A DNA stretch of 64,000 bases, taken from NCBI RefSeq assembly GCF_020179475.1, contig NZ_JAILXZ010000001.1, forward strand, positions 806,001-870,000, in the 5' to 3' direction. A program made the translations under genes and the position numbers. Shown here one piece after another: positions 17,409-28,331 of this stretch. The first letter of the stretch is position 1. Every line of letters starts with the position of its first letter. Origin of the DNA: Novosphingobium huizhouense. Lineage in GTDB: Bacteria; Pseudomonadota; Alphaproteobacteria; Sphingomonadales; Sphingomonadaceae. The notes under the pieces were generated by a model. That model was given only the letters and a program-made list of their open reading frames with translations. It was not told where the DNA came from and did not search any database.

Positions 17409-20246
17409 ATGAAGAAGTTTGGCAGCATCTGGCTGGCGGGGGTCGCGCTCGCGGCCGTGGCCACGGGCGGCGCCGCGCCGGCGCTCGCGCAGGGCGCGCC
17501 CGAAGGCGCCAGCGCCGACGAAGGCGCCGCGATCATCGTCACCGGCTCGCGCATCCGCCGCGACCCGCTCGACCAGGCCGCGCCGGTCGTCACGCTCGAC
17601 AGCGAGGCCATCGCCAAGACCGGCCTGTCCTCGGTCGCCGACGTGCTCCAGCGCCTGCCCAGCTCGGCGGGCGGCCTCAACACCAAGTTCAACAACTCGG
17701 GCAACCTCGGCAACCCGCCCGACGGCGGCGGCGTCGGCGCCGGTTCGGCGACGATCGACCTGCGCTACCTTGGCGGCAAGCGCACGCTCGTGCTGGTCGA
17801 CGGCATGCGCTACGTCAACGGCGCCTCGGCCAGCGGCATCCCCGCCTCGGTCGACCTCAACTCGATCCCCGAAGGCATGATCGAGCGCATCGAAGTGCTG
17901 CAGTCGGCCGCTTCGCCGCTCTACGGCTCGGACGCGATCGCCGGCGTGGTCAACATCATCACCAAGACCAACCAGAAGGGCTTCAAGGGCTCGGCCCAGT
18001 ACGGCCAGTACCTGGGCAAGGGCGATGGCGAGACGCAGAACTACCAGCTGAGCTGGGGCACCGGCAAGGACGGCGTCTCGCTCGTCGTCGGCGGCAGCTA
18101 CGTCAAGCAGATGGACGTCAAGGCCCGCGACCGCTCGATCTCGCAGTTCCCCAACCCCGGCCAGACCTCGTGCTCCGACCCGATCGGCGGCTGCTCGAGC
18201 GCCACGCCGCTCGGCCGCTTCATCGTGTTCGGCCAGAACATGACGCTGCGCAGCCCCGTGCTCACGGGCAAGCCGGTCTATGATCCCACGCTCGCCACCG
18301 GCGACTTCAAGCCGTTCACCTCGGCCGACCGCTTCAACTTCGCGCCGTTCAACTACTTCCAGACCCCGAGCGAGCGCTACGGCGGCTTCGTCAACGTGCG
18401 CGCCGAATTCAGCGACGCGATCGCGTTCAAGGGCATGGCGGTCTACAACCACCGTCACTCGCAGAACCAGGCGGCGTTCCTGCCCCTGTTCATCGGCCCC
18501 GACGCGGGCAACGGCAACCTGCTCGACACGATCAAGATCGATGCGACCAACCCGTACAATCCGTTCGGCGTGACGCTCGATTCGAGCAACTACAGCTTCA
18601 TCGCCCGCCGCCTCGTCGAAGCCGGCCAGCGCACCTACACCCAGGACGTCGACACCTTCGACGTCAAGGCCGGGTTCGAGGGCAAGTTCTCGATGTTCGG
18701 CAAGAACTGGTTCTGGGACGTCACCGGCGTCTACGGCACCAACGAAGCGCGCCAGCTGTTCACCGGCAACGTCAATGCGGCCAAGCTCGCCCAGGCGCTC
18801 GGGCCCGTCGCCAACTGCACCGGCGATTGCGTGCCGTTCAACATCTTCGGCGGCGTCGGCTCGGTCACCCAGGCGATGCTCGACTATGTCGGCTTCGACG
18901 AACGCGCCAAGAGCGGCCAGGCGCTCTACGATTTCCAGGCGAACCTTTCGGGCGAACTGTTCGACCTGCCCGGCGGCCCGGTCGGCATCGCCATCGGCGC
19001 CGAGCACCGCAAGCAGGAAGGCTACTTCGAGCCCGATCCGGTGATCCAGGCCGGCCTTGGCGCCGACATCCCGGCGCAGGCCGCGCGCGGCAGCTTCAAG
19101 GTCGACGAGATCTACGGCGAAATCCGCCTGCCGCTGCTCAAGGATACGCCGTTCTTCCACTCGCTCGAACTGAACGGCGCGGCGCGCTATTCCGACTATT
19201 CGACCTTCGGCGGCAACACCACGCTGACCGGCGGCGTGCAGTGGAAGCCGGTTGCCGACCTCATGTTCCGCGGCTCGTACGGTGAAAGCCTGCGCGCGCC
19301 GTCGATCGGCGAACTCTACGGCGCCCGCTCGCGCTTCGACCAGCCGCTGTCGGATCCGTGCACCAATGTCCCCGGCTCGCTGTGGAACACCTCGGCCACC
19401 GCCAAGGCCAACTGCATCGCCAACGGCGTGCCGGCGAACGGCAGCTACCAGGAACCGCAGGGCGGCCAGCTTCCGGTGCTCACCGGCGGCAACCCCGACC
19501 TGCAGCCCGAAACGGCGCGCACGATCCTGATCGGCGGCGTCTACAGCCCCGACTGGGCGCAGCGGAAGATCAGCCTCGAGGTCAACTACTACGACATCAA
19601 GCTCGAAGGCGCGATCGCCTCGATCGGCGCGGATGTCCTGCTCAACCGCTGCGCGCTCGCCGGCGACGCGCTCAGCTGCAACGCGGTCAAGCGCACGCCG
19701 TCGGGCTTCATCTCGTCGATCAACGGGGTGCTGCTCAACACCGGCACGATCCGCACCAAGGGTCTCGACGCGACGCTCAACCTGCACACCGGCGATACCG
19801 GCGCGGGCGCGTTCAACCTCAGCGTCTATGCCAACTTCCTGTTCAAGTACGAAGAAGGCGTTCCCGCCACCACCGGCGTGACCACCACGTCGTACCTCGG
19901 CTACGAGCGCGGCAGCCCCGACCAGGCCTACCCGCGCTTCAAGTCGACCTCGGTGCTCGACTGGACGATCGGGCCGGTGACCACCACCCTGACCGGTCGC
20001 TACATCAGCGGGGTCAAGGAAATCCAGGACACCACCAAGAAGCTGGGCAGCCGGTTCTACACCGATGCGCAGATCCAGTATCGCCCGAGCTTTGCCGACA
20101 GCCGCTTCGTCTTCACGCTCGGCGTCAACAACCTGTTCGATGTCGATCCGCCGGCCTGCTACAGCTGCAGCCTGAACAACTACGACCCGACCACCTACGA
20201 CGTGCCGGGCCAGTTCGGCTACCTGCGGCTCAGCTACGCGATGTAA
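17409..20246 (+). CDS. TonB-dependent outer-membrane receptor
   Basis: The 945-aa protein has a signal peptide (to about residue 28, ALAQ), a TonB-box-like [12 protein letters not shown] segment, a plug domain (about 45-170, with [11 protein letters not shown] and [13 protein letters not shown]), and a long beta-barrel. Several paired cysteines occur in predicted extracellular loops (for example [17 protein letters not shown]). It would import a siderophore, cobalamin, oligosaccharide or other large nutrient using TonB energy; the substrate cannot be told. The last residue is Met instead of the usual aromatic. A strong terminator follows, so it is monocistronic. Confidence 0.95.
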   Translation: MKKFGSIWLAGVALAAVATGGAAPALAQGAPEGASADEGAAIIVTGSRIRRDPLDQAAPVVTLDSEAIAKTGLSSVADVLQRLPSSAGGLNTKFNNSGNLGNPPDGGGVGAGSATIDLRYLGGKRTLVLVDGMRYVNGASASGIPASVDLNSIPEGMIERIEVLQSAASPLYGSDAIAGVVNIITKTNQKGFKGSAQYGQYLGKGDGETQNYQLSWGTGKDGVSLVVGGSYVKQMDVKARDRSISQFPNPGQTSCSDPIGGCSSATPLGRFIVFGQNMTLRSPVLTGKPVYDPTLATGDFKPFTSADRFNFAPFNYFQTPSERYGGFVNVRAEFSDAIAFKGMAVYNHRHSQNQAAFLPLFIGPDAGNGNLLDTIKIDATNPYNPFGVTLDSSNYSFIARRLVEAGQRTYTQDVDTFDVKAGFEGKFSMFGKNWFWDVTGVYGTNEARQLFTGNVNAAKLAQALGPVANCTGDCVPFNIFGGVGSVTQAMLDYVGFDERAKSGQALYDFQANLSGELFDLPGGPVGIAIGAEHRKQEGYFEPDPVIQAGLGADIPAQAARGSFKVDEIYGEIRLPLLKDTPFFHSLELNGAARYSDYSTFGGNTTLTGGVQWKPVADLMFRGSYGESLRAPSIGELYGARSRFDQPLSDPCTNVPGSLWNTSATAKANCIANGVPANGSYQEPQGGQLPVLTGGNPDLQPETARTILIGGVYSPDWAQRKISLEVNYYDIKLEGAIASIGADVLLNRCALAGDALSCNAVKRTPSGFISSINGVLLNTGTIRTKGLDATLNLHTGDTGAGAFNLSVYANFLFKYEEGVPATTGVTTTSYLGYERGSPDQAYPRFKSTSVLDWTIGPVTTTLTGRYISGVKEIQDTTKKLGSRFYTDAQIQYRPSFADSRFVFTLGVNNLFDVDPPACYSCSLNNYDPTTYDVPGQFGYLRLSYAM

Positions 20247-20277
20247 GCGGCGCCGCCGTTCATCGCACCGCATGAAG

Positions 20278-20312
20278 GGGCGGGTCCTGCACGGTGCAGG
20301 GCCCGCCCTTTT
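20278..20312. terminator. Rho-independent terminator of the TonB receptor gene
   Basis: GGGCGGG (20278-20284) pairs with CCCGCCC (20302-20308), with an inner CCTGCAC/GTGCAGG stem and one G-T wobble. TTTT follows on the plus strand. It lies 31 bp after the receptor stop and just before the convergent GST stop. Confidence 0.85.
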
Positions 20313-20316
20313 CGCG

Positions 20317-21252
20317 TCAGGCCGCTGGCATCAGCGCGAAGCCGAGCCGGGGCACGTGGACGTTGACTGCGCCGAGGTCGGCGTCCTCGCGCCGCACCAC
20401 CAGCCGGTGCGCCGAAGCCGCGACGAGCGTGCCCGCGATCGGATCGCGGCCGTAGTCGGTGGCCGATACCGCGACCTTCTGCCCGACGAGCGCCGCATCG
20501 CCCGGCGCGGCCGGGGCTTCGCCCGCAGGGATCGGGTCGGCCAGCGGTGCGCCGTCGCGCGCGGCGGCCAGCGCCTCGGCGCGCGTGCCCTCGCGGCGCT
20601 GCCCGTGGCCGATCGCCGCCACGCGCGCATACCAGTCGGAAAGGCCCGGCAGATCCTCGAACAGGGCCTTCGACGGCGGATAGAACGAGCCGGCGAACCA
20701 GAGGTTGTAGAAGGCATTGGCGTCGGCAAGGCCCGGCGTGTCGCCCTCGAGGAACGTGCGTCCGTCGGCCAGTTGCTGCGCCACGTTGGCGGCATGGCTG
20801 CGCAGCTGCGTCGCCATGTGCGGGAAGGCGGCCTTCATGCCGGCAATATCGAACGGCGCGCCTGACAGCTTCTCGCGGTCCTTGATGAATTCCTCGCCGA
20901 TCGTCTCGCCGACGTGCGCGAAGATCACCGCCACCGCCGCCTGGAAGAACGAGCGGTCGGTCCATTCCGACAGTGCCGAGGCGATCCCGCCGGTGCCGCC
21001 GGGGAACAGGCTGGGCGCAGGGTGGCGCGCTTCCAGTTCGCGCACGATCAGCACGCTGTCGCAATAGACGTCGGCGCCCACCTGCAGCACCGGGATCTTG
21101 CGATAGCCGCCGGTCAGCGGCAGCAGCTCGGGCTTGGGCATGACCACCGGCTGGTCGATCGCGGCCCATTCCAGGCCCTTGATGCCAAGGCAGATGCGTA
21201 CCTTTTCGGAAAAGGGGGAACTGTCGTACTGGTGCAGCAGAAGGTCGGTCAT
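20317..21252 (-). CDS. Glutathione S-transferase family protein with C-terminal extension
   Basis: The 311-aa protein begins with a thioredoxin-like GST N-domain (LLLHQYDSSPFSEKVRICL, with the SPFSEK active-site region and the IPVLQVG cis-Pro strand). An all-helical C-domain follows to about residue 225. About 85 further residues with a Pro/Ala-rich linker and a beta-rich segment (GQKVAVSATDYGRDPIAG, HRLVVRREDADLG) have no counterpart in ordinary 200-230-aa GSTs. The ATG at 21252 is chosen because the thioredoxin strand starts at once. It is divergent from the thioesterase gene. Confidence 0.85.
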   Translation of the reverse strand: MTDLLLHQYDSSPFSEKVRICLGIKGLEWAAIDQPVVMPKPELLPLTGGYRKIPVLQVGADVYCDSVLIVRELEARHPAPSLFPGGTGGIASALSEWTDRSFFQAAVAVIFAHVGETIGEEFIKDREKLSGAPFDIAGMKAAFPHMATQLRSHAANVAQQLADGRTFLEGDTPGLADANAFYNLWFAGSFYPPSKALFEDLPGLSDWYARVAAIGHGQRREGTRAEALAAARDGAPLADPIPAGEAPAAPGDAALVGQKVAVSATDYGRDPIAGTLVAASAHRLVVRREDADLGAVNVHVPRLGFALMPAA

Positions 21253-21351
21253 GATGGCTCGCTCTCCGTTATGTCGTGCGCAATGCTATCTTGCCGCGCC
21301 GCTCCTTGGCAATCGTATTTAACCGTGCAATTAATCCGCGTCACGCGTCCC

Positions 21352-22260
21352 ATGGAGACCTGCTTGACCACCTCCTCGCCTGTTCCTGCCCCTGCCCCCG
21401 CAACCGATGCCCCGGCGCCGCACGCACCGCTGCCGCTGTTCGAGCAGGACGGGGACCGTTTCGCGCCGACCCGCGCGGGGCGCGGCTATTGGCAGGAAGG
21501 CACGCTCAACGGCTCGGCGGTGGCGGCGCTCACCGGCTGGGTGATCGAGCGCGACTTTGGCGAGGAGGGCCTCGTGCCGGTGCGCTTCTGCGTCGACATG
21601 CTGCGCATGGCCCCGTCCGAGCCGCTCGAGGTCACGACCGAGGCGATCCACGACGGCAACCGGCTCAAGCTGATCGAGGCGCGGATCGTCTGCGGCGGCA
21701 AGCTGGTGACGCGGGCCACCTGCCAGTTCATCCGCGCGACCGAGCAGCCCGACAATCCCGTCTGGCGCAGCCCGGCCTGGGACGTGCCGCACCCCGACAC
21801 GCTGCCCACGCTGCACCGCTTCACCCGCTGGGATGCCCGGCCGATCCCGCCCGACTATGCCCGCGTCGCGCGCGCGGCGCCACCGGGCGGCGATGCCGCG
21901 CACGGCAACGTGCCGGTGCTGGGCGATATTTCCGCGCCCGAACGGCGGCAGGTCTGGCTGAAGCCGCTGGGCGAGATCGTCGCGGGCCACGCGCTCTCGC
22001 CGTTCATGCGCGTCGTCGTCACCGGCGATTTCGCCAGCCCGCTGACGCACTCGAGCCGCTTCGGCATCGACTTCGTCAACACCGACTTCACCGCCTATCT
22101 CCACCGCCTGCCGCAGGGCGAATGGCTGGGCTACGAACTGACCGGGCACTTGAGCGAAGCGGGGGTCGCGGTGGGCGAATGCCGGGTCCACGACCTTGCC
22201 GGGCCGCTGGGCACGATCAACGTCGCCGCGGCCGCGCAGGCGCGGCGAAAGAAGGGCTGA
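21352..22260 (+). CDS. Acyl-CoA thioesterase-like double hot-dog protein
   Basis: A 302-aa cytoplasmic protein. After a Pro/Ala-rich N-terminus (about 1-25), two hot-dog folds can be recognised. The first runs from [17 protein letters not shown] to the CQFIRAT strand. The second contains [24 protein letters not shown], with a likely catalytic or substrate-site Asp. This is the layout of TesB-like thioesterase-superfamily proteins, so it probably hydrolyses or binds an acyl-CoA. Substrate and partner are unknown. It starts 99 bp from the divergent GST start. Confidence 0.8.
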   Translation: METCLTTSSPVPAPAPATDAPAPHAPLPLFEQDGDRFAPTRAGRGYWQEGTLNGSAVAALTGWVIERDFGEEGLVPVRFCVDMLRMAPSEPLEVTTEAIHDGNRLKLIEARIVCGGKLVTRATCQFIRATEQPDNPVWRSPAWDVPHPDTLPTLHRFTRWDARPIPPDYARVARAAPPGGDAAHGNVPVLGDISAPERRQVWLKPLGEIVAGHALSPFMRVVVTGDFASPLTHSSRFGIDFVNTDFTAYLHRLPQGEWLGYELTGHLSEAGVAVGECRVHDLAGPLGTINVAAAAQARRKKG

Positions 22261-22505
22261 ATCCGGCGATCGGGCGGCAGGCCTTGCATTTGCAGGGGTT
22301 TGCGCCCATATGCCGCTCAGCACACGTCGCCTGCGACGGAAAATACCGGCGGACATCCGGGGCAAACTTCCCGCTTCCCCGCTCCCTTTTTCCATCCGAG
22401 CCTCGCGCACTTTCGGCCCGTTTCAACGGGTCGGAAGCTCTCGCGCATCGTTCGGCTCTGCCTTCGGGCGACGGTCCTGTCACTTCGCAAGAGGGGAGCC
22501 GCTCG

Positions 22506-22760
22506 ATGGCCAAGGAAGAACTTTTGACGCTCGACGGCGAGATCGACGAGATCCTGCCCGATGGACGTTTCGGAGTCCGGCTGGAAAACGACCACCGGAT
22601 CATCGCCTATACTGCGGGCAAGATGCGCAAGTTCCGCATCCGCTCGATCGTGGGAGACCGCGTGCGCGTCGAGATGACCCCTTACGATCTCACCAAGGGT
22701 CGCATCGTCTACCGCGAAAAGATCGGTGGCGGCGGACCCGGGGCGGCCCGTCGGCGTTAA
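22506..22760 (+). CDS. infA: Translation initiation factor IF-1
   Basis: An 84-aa single-OB-fold protein that occupies the ribosomal A site during initiation. It starts [20 protein letters not shown] and keeps the KMRKFRIR and [14 protein letters not shown] blocks. It is about 12 residues longer than the 72-aa E. coli protein because of a Gly/Arg-rich tail ([11 protein letters not shown]) that could contact rRNA. A 48-aa ORF follows 53 bp later and a terminator ends the unit. Confidence 0.95.
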   Translation: MAKEELLTLDGEIDEILPDGRFGVRLENDHRIIAYTAGKMRKFRIRSIVGDRVRVEMTPYDLTKGRIVYREKIGGGGPGAARRR

Positions 22761-22813
22761 GGCCGGCGAGTCCCCAAGCTGAAACAGGTGCGTCCTACGC
22801 ACCAGGAATGAAG

Positions 22814-22960
22814 ATGAACCTGAACGATACCACGAATACCCTTTCGACCTTTCCCGTCGCCCTGCTCCGCCGCCTGCGGCCCGAGCTGGCGATCCCCGGC
22901 CCGGCCTCGGTGCTCTCGCGCGCCGAACTCCGCCGCCTCGTCCGCGACATGGTGGACTGA
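22814..22960 (+). CDS. 48-aa small protein of unknown function behind infA
   Basis: The ATG at 22814 has an AGGA Shine-Dalgarno (22804-22807) at 6-nt spacing. The 48-codon frame ends in TGA at 22958-22960. The product has a Thr/Asn-rich start and an amphipathic, Arg/Leu-rich second half (ALLRRLRP and AELRRLVRDMVD). It has no signal peptide. A rho-independent terminator lies 60 bp downstream, so infA and this ORF form one short unit. An in-frame ATG at 22808 would add two residues. I do not recognise a family. Confidence 0.6.
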   Translation: MNLNDTTNTLSTFPVALLRRLRPELAIPGPASVLSRAELRRLVRDMVD

Positions 22961-23020
22961 GCGAGGCCTCTTTCAAGCAGCGTTCCACCGGGGCTTTGCC
23001 GCCCCCACAGCGCCGATCGG

Positions 23021-23050
23021 GGGCGTCCGCAAGGGCGCCCTTCTTGTTGT
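23021..23050 (+). terminator. Rho-independent terminator of the infA unit
   Basis: An 8-bp stem (23021-23028 with 23033-23040, one T-G wobble) closes a GCAA tetraloop of GNRA type. It is followed by the T-rich TTCTTGTTGT. Confidence 0.85.
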
Positions 23051-23083
23051 CCGGGGCCGGTCCGGAGGCCCTTCCGGCGGGTA

Positions 23084-23095
23084 TTGCATATGCAA
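23084..23095. repeat. 12-bp perfect palindrome
   Basis: TTGCATATGCAA is a perfect palindrome in an otherwise featureless region. A related TTGCATTTGCA occurs at 22284-22294 upstream of infA. It could be a regulator site, but no adjacent gene start points to it. Confidence 0.35.
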
Positions 23096-23326
23096 GGCAA
23101 GGGCAGGCGCTGTCCTACACCCGCCGCGCGCCGTATAACCGGGCGCATGGCCTGTGCTCGCTTTCTAGAAACGCCCGTGATTTCAGCAGGATGGCGCCGC
23201 GAGGCGAGTCCTGCCGGGCGGGCGCGGCGGGCCTTGCGGATTTCTCTCCAGGACTGTGTAAACCCCGTAAACCCCCCCTCGCATTTCGGGGCGCGGAAAC
23301 CTCCCTCGCGTCCGCCGCGCGCCACG

Positions 23327-23355
23327 AAAAAGGGGCGCCCGGATGGGGGCGCCCC
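23327..23355 (-). terminator. Rho-independent terminator of the cytochrome c gene
   Basis: On the minus strand an 8-bp GC-only stem (23348-23355 with 23332-23339) is followed by five T (A at 23327-23331 on the plus strand). It lies 40 bp past the cytochrome stop. Confidence 0.85.
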
Positions 23356-23394
23356 TGATCGTCGTGCCGCTGGTCGGCGGGTGGCCGGCCGGGC

Positions 23395-24303
23395 TTACTT
23401 CTTGGTCTTCAGGTACGCGATCACGTCGGCGCGCTGCTTGGCGTCGGCGATGCCGGCGAAGGTCATCTTGGTGCCCGGCGCGTACTTGGCAGGCGCGGTC
23501 AGCCAGGCGTCGAGCGAGGCGTCGTCCCAGACGCCGCCCTTGCTCTTGAGCGCGTCGGAGAAGGCGAAGCCGCCGCGGCCTTCGGCGACCTTGTCACCGG
23601 CGATGCCGGCAAGGTTCGGGCCGATGCCGTTGGGCTGGCCGGGCTCGATGGTGTGGCAGGCCTTGCACTTGGCGAAGACCTTCTCGCCCGCAGCGGCGTC
23701 GCCCACCACGGGGCCCGCGGCGGCGGCAGCGCCGGCAGCCGGGGCGGCGCCCGCGGCCGGGACCGCTTCGGGCGCCGGCAGCGGCAGGTTCGAGCCCTTC
23801 GAGTTCAGGTACAGGATCACGTCGGCGCGTTCCTGCGGGTTGGCGATGCCGGCGAACGACATCTTGGTGCCGTCGGCGAACTTCTTGGGGTTGGTCAGCC
23901 ACTCGTCGAGCGAGGCGAAGTCCCACTTGCCGCCCTTGGCCTTGAGCGAATCCGAGAAGGCGAAGCCGCCCTTGCCCTGGGCGATGCCTTCGCCCACGGT
24001 CGCCCACAGGTTCGGGCCGATGCCGTTGGCCGCGCCCTGGTCGATGGTGTGGCAGGCCTTGCACTTGGCGAAGATCGCCTCGCCCTTGGCCACGTCGCCG
24101 CTGGCGAGGCGGTTGGCGATGGGCAGGACCGCAGCGGCGCCGGCGCCGCCTTCGGCTTCGACACCCTCGATCGCATAGCCCATCTTTTCGGGACGCTCGG
24201 GCTTGTCGGCGAGGAAGTAGTGCGCCGACAGGCTCGAAAGTCCCAGAGCCACGATGCCGCCGAACAGCGTCCAACCGGCGATGGTGTTGAAACGATCGTC
24301 CAT
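23395..24303 (-). CDS. Membrane-anchored two-haem cytochrome c
   Basis: The 302-aa protein begins with an uncleaved signal anchor (MDDRFNTIAGWTLF, about 10-32) like CycM-type cytochromes, then carries two homologous class I cytochrome c domains. Each has a CKACH haem site (residues 81-85 and 213-217), a GIGPNL block and an axial Met (TKMSFAG and TKMTFAG). An Ala/Pro-rich linker (about 178-200) joins them. It faces the periplasm and probably carries electrons between complex III and the terminal oxidase. The ATG at 24303 is chosen over upstream ones because MDDRFNTIAGW starts this family. Confidence 0.93.
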   Translation of the reverse strand: MDDRFNTIAGWTLFGGIVALGLSSLSAHYFLADKPERPEKMGYAIEGVEAEGGAGAAAVLPIANRLASGDVAKGEAIFAKCKACHTIDQGAANGIGPNLWATVGEGIAQGKGGFAFSDSLKAKGGKWDFASLDEWLTNPKKFADGTKMSFAGIANPQERADVILYLNSKGSNLPLPAPEAVPAAGAAPAAGAAAAAGPVVGDAAAGEKVFAKCKACHTIEPGQPNGIGPNLAGIAGDKVAEGRGGFAFSDALKSKGGVWDDASLDAWLTAPAKYAPGTKMTFAGIADAKQRADVIAYLKTKK

Positions 24304-24486
24304 TCCGTACCCCATGCAGCGCATACCGGCACCCTGCCGGCCCCCGCGCGAATGTTTGGCGTCGCTCTAGTCAGCCCCCCGCGCCTGCGCAAGTGCGATT
24401 GCAGCCTCATCGCGCACTCTACCTACAAGGACAGGCGCAATCGCGCTTGCCCGCCCCGCTGGCGCCGCCTAAGCGCCGCGATCACC

Positions 24487-25377
24487 ATGCAGAGCTATCC
24501 CGCCCCCGCGCTCGCCCTCGTCGAATCGATGCGCCTCGCCGCCGCCGCCGAACCGGCGCGCGCGGTCGCGTTCCAGGGCGCGCCCGGGGCCAATTCGCAC
24601 AAGGCCGCGCTCGAAGCGGTGCCCGACGGCCTGCCGCTGCCCTGCTTCTCGTTCGAGGACGCGCTCGATGCGGTCAAGGAAGGCCGGGCGGGACAGGCGA
24701 TCATCCCGATCGAGAACTCGCAGCACGGCCGCGTCGCCGACATCCACTTCCTCCTGCCCGAATCCGGCCTGAGCATCGTCGGCGAGCACTTCATGGAAAT
24801 CCACGCCTGCCTGATGGGGCTGGGCGAGGGGCCGTTCACCGCCGCCTACAGCCACCCGCAGGCGCTCGGCCAGTCGCGCTTCTACCTGCGGACACGCGGC
24901 ATCGTGCCGATGAGCTATGCCGACACCGCGGGCGCCGCCGCCTATGTCGCCGAACTCGGCGAGGCAGGCATCGCTGCGCTCGCGCCGAAGATCGCCGCCG
25001 AGCTCTATGGCCTTCGGGTCGTGGCCGAGAACGTCGAGGACGCGCACGACAACATGACGCGCTTCGTGCTGCTGGCGAAGCAGCCGCTCGACCCGGTCGC
25101 CATCGTCGGCGAGGCGATCACCACCTTCGTGTTCGAGGTGCGCAACATCCCCGCCGCGCTCTACAAGGCGATGGGCGGCTTTGCCACCAACGGCGTCAAC
25201 ATGACCAAGCTCGAGAGCTACCAACGCGGGGCGAGCTTCGCCGCGACCGCGTTCTATGCCGACATCGTCGGCGCGCCCGGCGACCCGGCGGTCGACCGCG
25301 CGCTCGAGGAGCTGGCGTTCTTCGCCAAGGACCTGCGCATCCTCGGCACCTACCCGCTCGAACGCCCGCGCGGCTAG
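24487..25377 (+). CDS. pheA: Prephenate dehydratase
   Basis: The 296-aa cytoplasmic enzyme converts prephenate to phenylpyruvate in phenylalanine synthesis. The N-terminal catalytic part has FQGAPGANSHKAA, PIENSQHGRV and the MTRF (TRF) signature near residue 190. The C-terminal ACT domain, the phenylalanine sensor, includes VRNIPAALYKAMGGF and KLESYQ. No chorismate mutase domain is fused. It is followed within 20-55 bp by the DUF4129 gene, which may be a separate unit or read through. Confidence 0.96.
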   Translation: MQSYPAPALALVESMRLAAAAEPARAVAFQGAPGANSHKAALEAVPDGLPLPCFSFEDALDAVKEGRAGQAIIPIENSQHGRVADIHFLLPESGLSIVGEHFMEIHACLMGLGEGPFTAAYSHPQALGQSRFYLRTRGIVPMSYADTAGAAAYVAELGEAGIAALAPKIAAELYGLRVVAENVEDAHDNMTRFVLLAKQPLDPVAIVGEAITTFVFEVRNIPAALYKAMGGFATNGVNMTKLESYQRGASFAATAFYADIVGAPGDPAVDRALEELAFFAKDLRILGTYPLERPRG

Positions 25378-25396
25378 AAGGGCGGCGAGCGATCGC

Positions 25397-26119
25397 TTGC
25401 AGGCGGCGCAAGGGCGTGCCAGCAAGCAGGTCGTGACGGGGCCGGCCACAGCAGCAGCGACAGCAACCGCAACCGCAAACGCGGCGGCCGACGCGGCCGA
25501 GAGCGGCGAGCGCGCCTGGCGCGCCGCGCGCGGGCTCGCCGACATCCAGTATGCGCCGCTGCCACCCCGCGCGCCCACGCCGCCGCCCGACTGGCTGGTG
25601 GCGCTGATGAAGTGGCTTTCGAAGCTGTTCGAACCGCTCGGGCGCCTGCTCGGCAAGGGCTGGGGGACGATCGAGATCCTGCTCCTCGTCGCCGCCGCCG
25701 GGGGCGCGCTGTGGATCCTGGCAAGCTTCCTCCTGCCGCTGTGGCGCCAGCGCGGTCGCGCGCCTCCGCCGCCCGGGGACTGGACGCCCGATGCCGGCGA
25801 GGCCGCGATCCTGCTGGCCGACGCCGATGCGCTGGCCGCGCAGGGCCGCTTCGACGAGGCCGCGCACCTGCTGCTGCGCCGCAGCGTGCAGCAGATCGCG
25901 CAGGCGCAGCCGACGCTGCTCGCGCCCTCGGACACCGCGCGCGACATCGCCGCGATGGCGGCGCTTCCGGCCAATGCCCGCGCCGCCTTCGCCACGATGG
26001 CCGGCGCGGTCGAGCGCGCGCTCTATGCGCTGCGGCCGCTCGCCCGCGAGGACTGGAGCGCGGCGCGCGAGGCCTATGCCGCCTTCGCCCGCGTCGGCCT
26101 GCAGGCGGGCGCGGCATGA
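25397..26119 (+). CDS. DUF4129 domain membrane protein
   Basis: The roughly 240-aa protein has an Ala/Thr-rich N-terminus, a [10 protein letters not shown] stretch, one transmembrane helix (about 95-117, [21 protein letters not shown]), and a cytoplasmic helical domain (about 130-238) typical of DUF4129. The start is uncertain. No ATG is available early in the frame; a TTG at 25397 or a GTG at 25433 would serve, and I use the former. It is the first gene of a six-gene operon with DUF4350, MoxR, DUF58, SpoIIM-like and RDD proteins. The next gene overlaps its stop by 4 nt. Confidence 0.8.
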   Translation: MQAAQGRASKQVVTGPATAAATATATANAAADAAESGERAWRAARGLADIQYAPLPPRAPTPPPDWLVALMKWLSKLFEPLGRLLGKGWGTIEILLLVAAAGGALWILASFLLPLWRQRGRAPPPPGDWTPDAGEAAILLADADALAAQGRFDEAAHLLLRRSVQQIAQAQPTLLAPSDTARDIAAMAALPANARAAFATMAGAVERALYALRPLAREDWSAAREAYAAFARVGLQAGAA

Positions 26120-27374
26120 GCGGCCAGCCCTTTGCCCGAGGCACGCTCGTCGCCATGCTGTTCGGCGGGCTCGTCGCCTTCGTCGCGCTGCTGTGGAGCC
26201 TCGGCCATGCCGCGCCCGACGCCAACAACGGCGGCGGCCATGCCGGCGGGCGCGGGCTCAACGGCTTTGCCGCGCTCGCCGCCATGCTCGAGGCCGACGG
26301 CTACGAGGTCGGCCGCAGCCGTGCGCACGATCCCGCCGCGCTCCCGGGCCTGCTGATCCTCACCCCCTCTGCCGAGGCCAAGGGCGCCGACATCGCGGAC
26401 ATCGTCGTGCGCCACCGCCACGTCGGGCCGACGCTGGTGGTCACGCCCAAGTGGTTCGCCACGTCGATCTCGGGCGATCCCCGCGCGAGGCGGGGCTGGA
26501 CCGCCATCGTCGGCACCGCGCCGCCGCAGTGGCCGGGCTTTGCCGACGACGTGGCGGTGCGCCTTGGCCCGGCGACAGGCTGGTATGCCGCCGACAGCCG
26601 GATGGGCCGCCTGCCCGCGCCGAAGGCGGTGCTGTCGGGCAGCGGCAAGGCGCTCGTCGAGCTGGTGCGGGCGAGCGACGGGCGCATCCTGGCGGGGTTC
26701 GTCAACGATTCGGGCAGCTATCCCGCGCTCGAGAAGTTCGCCGGGACGGCGGGGCCGATCGGCGGCAACGACCCCGATCTCTACCCGCTGGTCTTCGTGT
26801 TCGAACCCGACCTGCTGGACAACTGGGGCCTTGCCGACAAGGCGACCGGCCTGCTCGCGCGCGACCTGATCGTCGCGGCGGCGGACGGGCAAGGCGGGCC
26901 GGTGACGTTCGACCTGTCGCTCGCGGGCCTGGGCGCCAACCGCAACCTGCTGACGCTCGCCTTCGAGCCGCCGTTCCTTGCCGCGACGCTGTGCCTGATC
27001 CTCGCCGCCGCCGCCGCGATCTGGCGCGCGCTTGCCGGTTTCGGTCCGCGCCTCGCGCCGGGCCGGGCACTGGCGCACGGCAAGGGCGCGCTCGTGGCCA
27101 ATGCCGCCGCGCTGGTGCGCCGCTCTGGCCGGCTGCACCTGATCGCGCCGCCCTATGCCGCCGCCGCGCGCGAGCGGATCGCCACCGCGCTCGGCCTGCC
27201 GCGAGGCCGCGCGGCGAGCGATACCGACAGCGCCATCGACCGCATCGCCCAGGCGCGGCGGAGCGGGGCGCCCGCGTTCGCCATGCTCGCCGCGCGCCTC
27301 TCGGCGGCGCGGCGCCCCGACGAGATCGTCCGCGCCGCGCGCGATCTCAACACCTTCGAAAAGGACCTGATGCG

Positions 27375-27378
<4 letters not shown>
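26116..27378 (+). CDS. DUF4350 domain membrane protein
   Basis: A 420-aa protein with an N-terminal transmembrane helix (about 10-28), a DUF4350-like domain (about 45-230, starting [20 protein letters not shown]) and a second hydrophobic helix near 295-315. A cytoplasmic tail follows, rich in Arg and Ala. Its function is unknown. The family recurs beside MoxR ATPases and DUF58 proteins. It overlaps both neighbours by 4 nt (ATGA), indicating coupled translation. Confidence 0.85.

Positions 27379-28327
<949 letters not shown>

Positions 28328-28331
<4 letters not shown>

Larger units (their letters stand above)
22961..23394. other. 434-bp intergenic region between infA unit and cytochrome c gene
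   Basis: No convincing gene is seen. It contains the terminators at 23021-23050 and 23327-23355 and a 12-bp palindrome at 23084-23095. The remaining sequence between 23100 and 23320 shows no feature I can support, apart from a direct repeat GTAAACCCC near 23258-23275. Confidence 0.55.

Noticed and set aside
16794..20273. 1159-codon open frame opposite the TonB-dependent receptor and the metallophosphoesterase
   Set aside because: Its composition is that of a frame shadow (Arg/Ala/Gly/Val repeats), while the plus strand encodes two clear protein families.
23084..24178. Long plus-strand frame across the cytochrome c gene
   Set aside because: It is antisense to two well-conserved haem domains and shows no protein family features.
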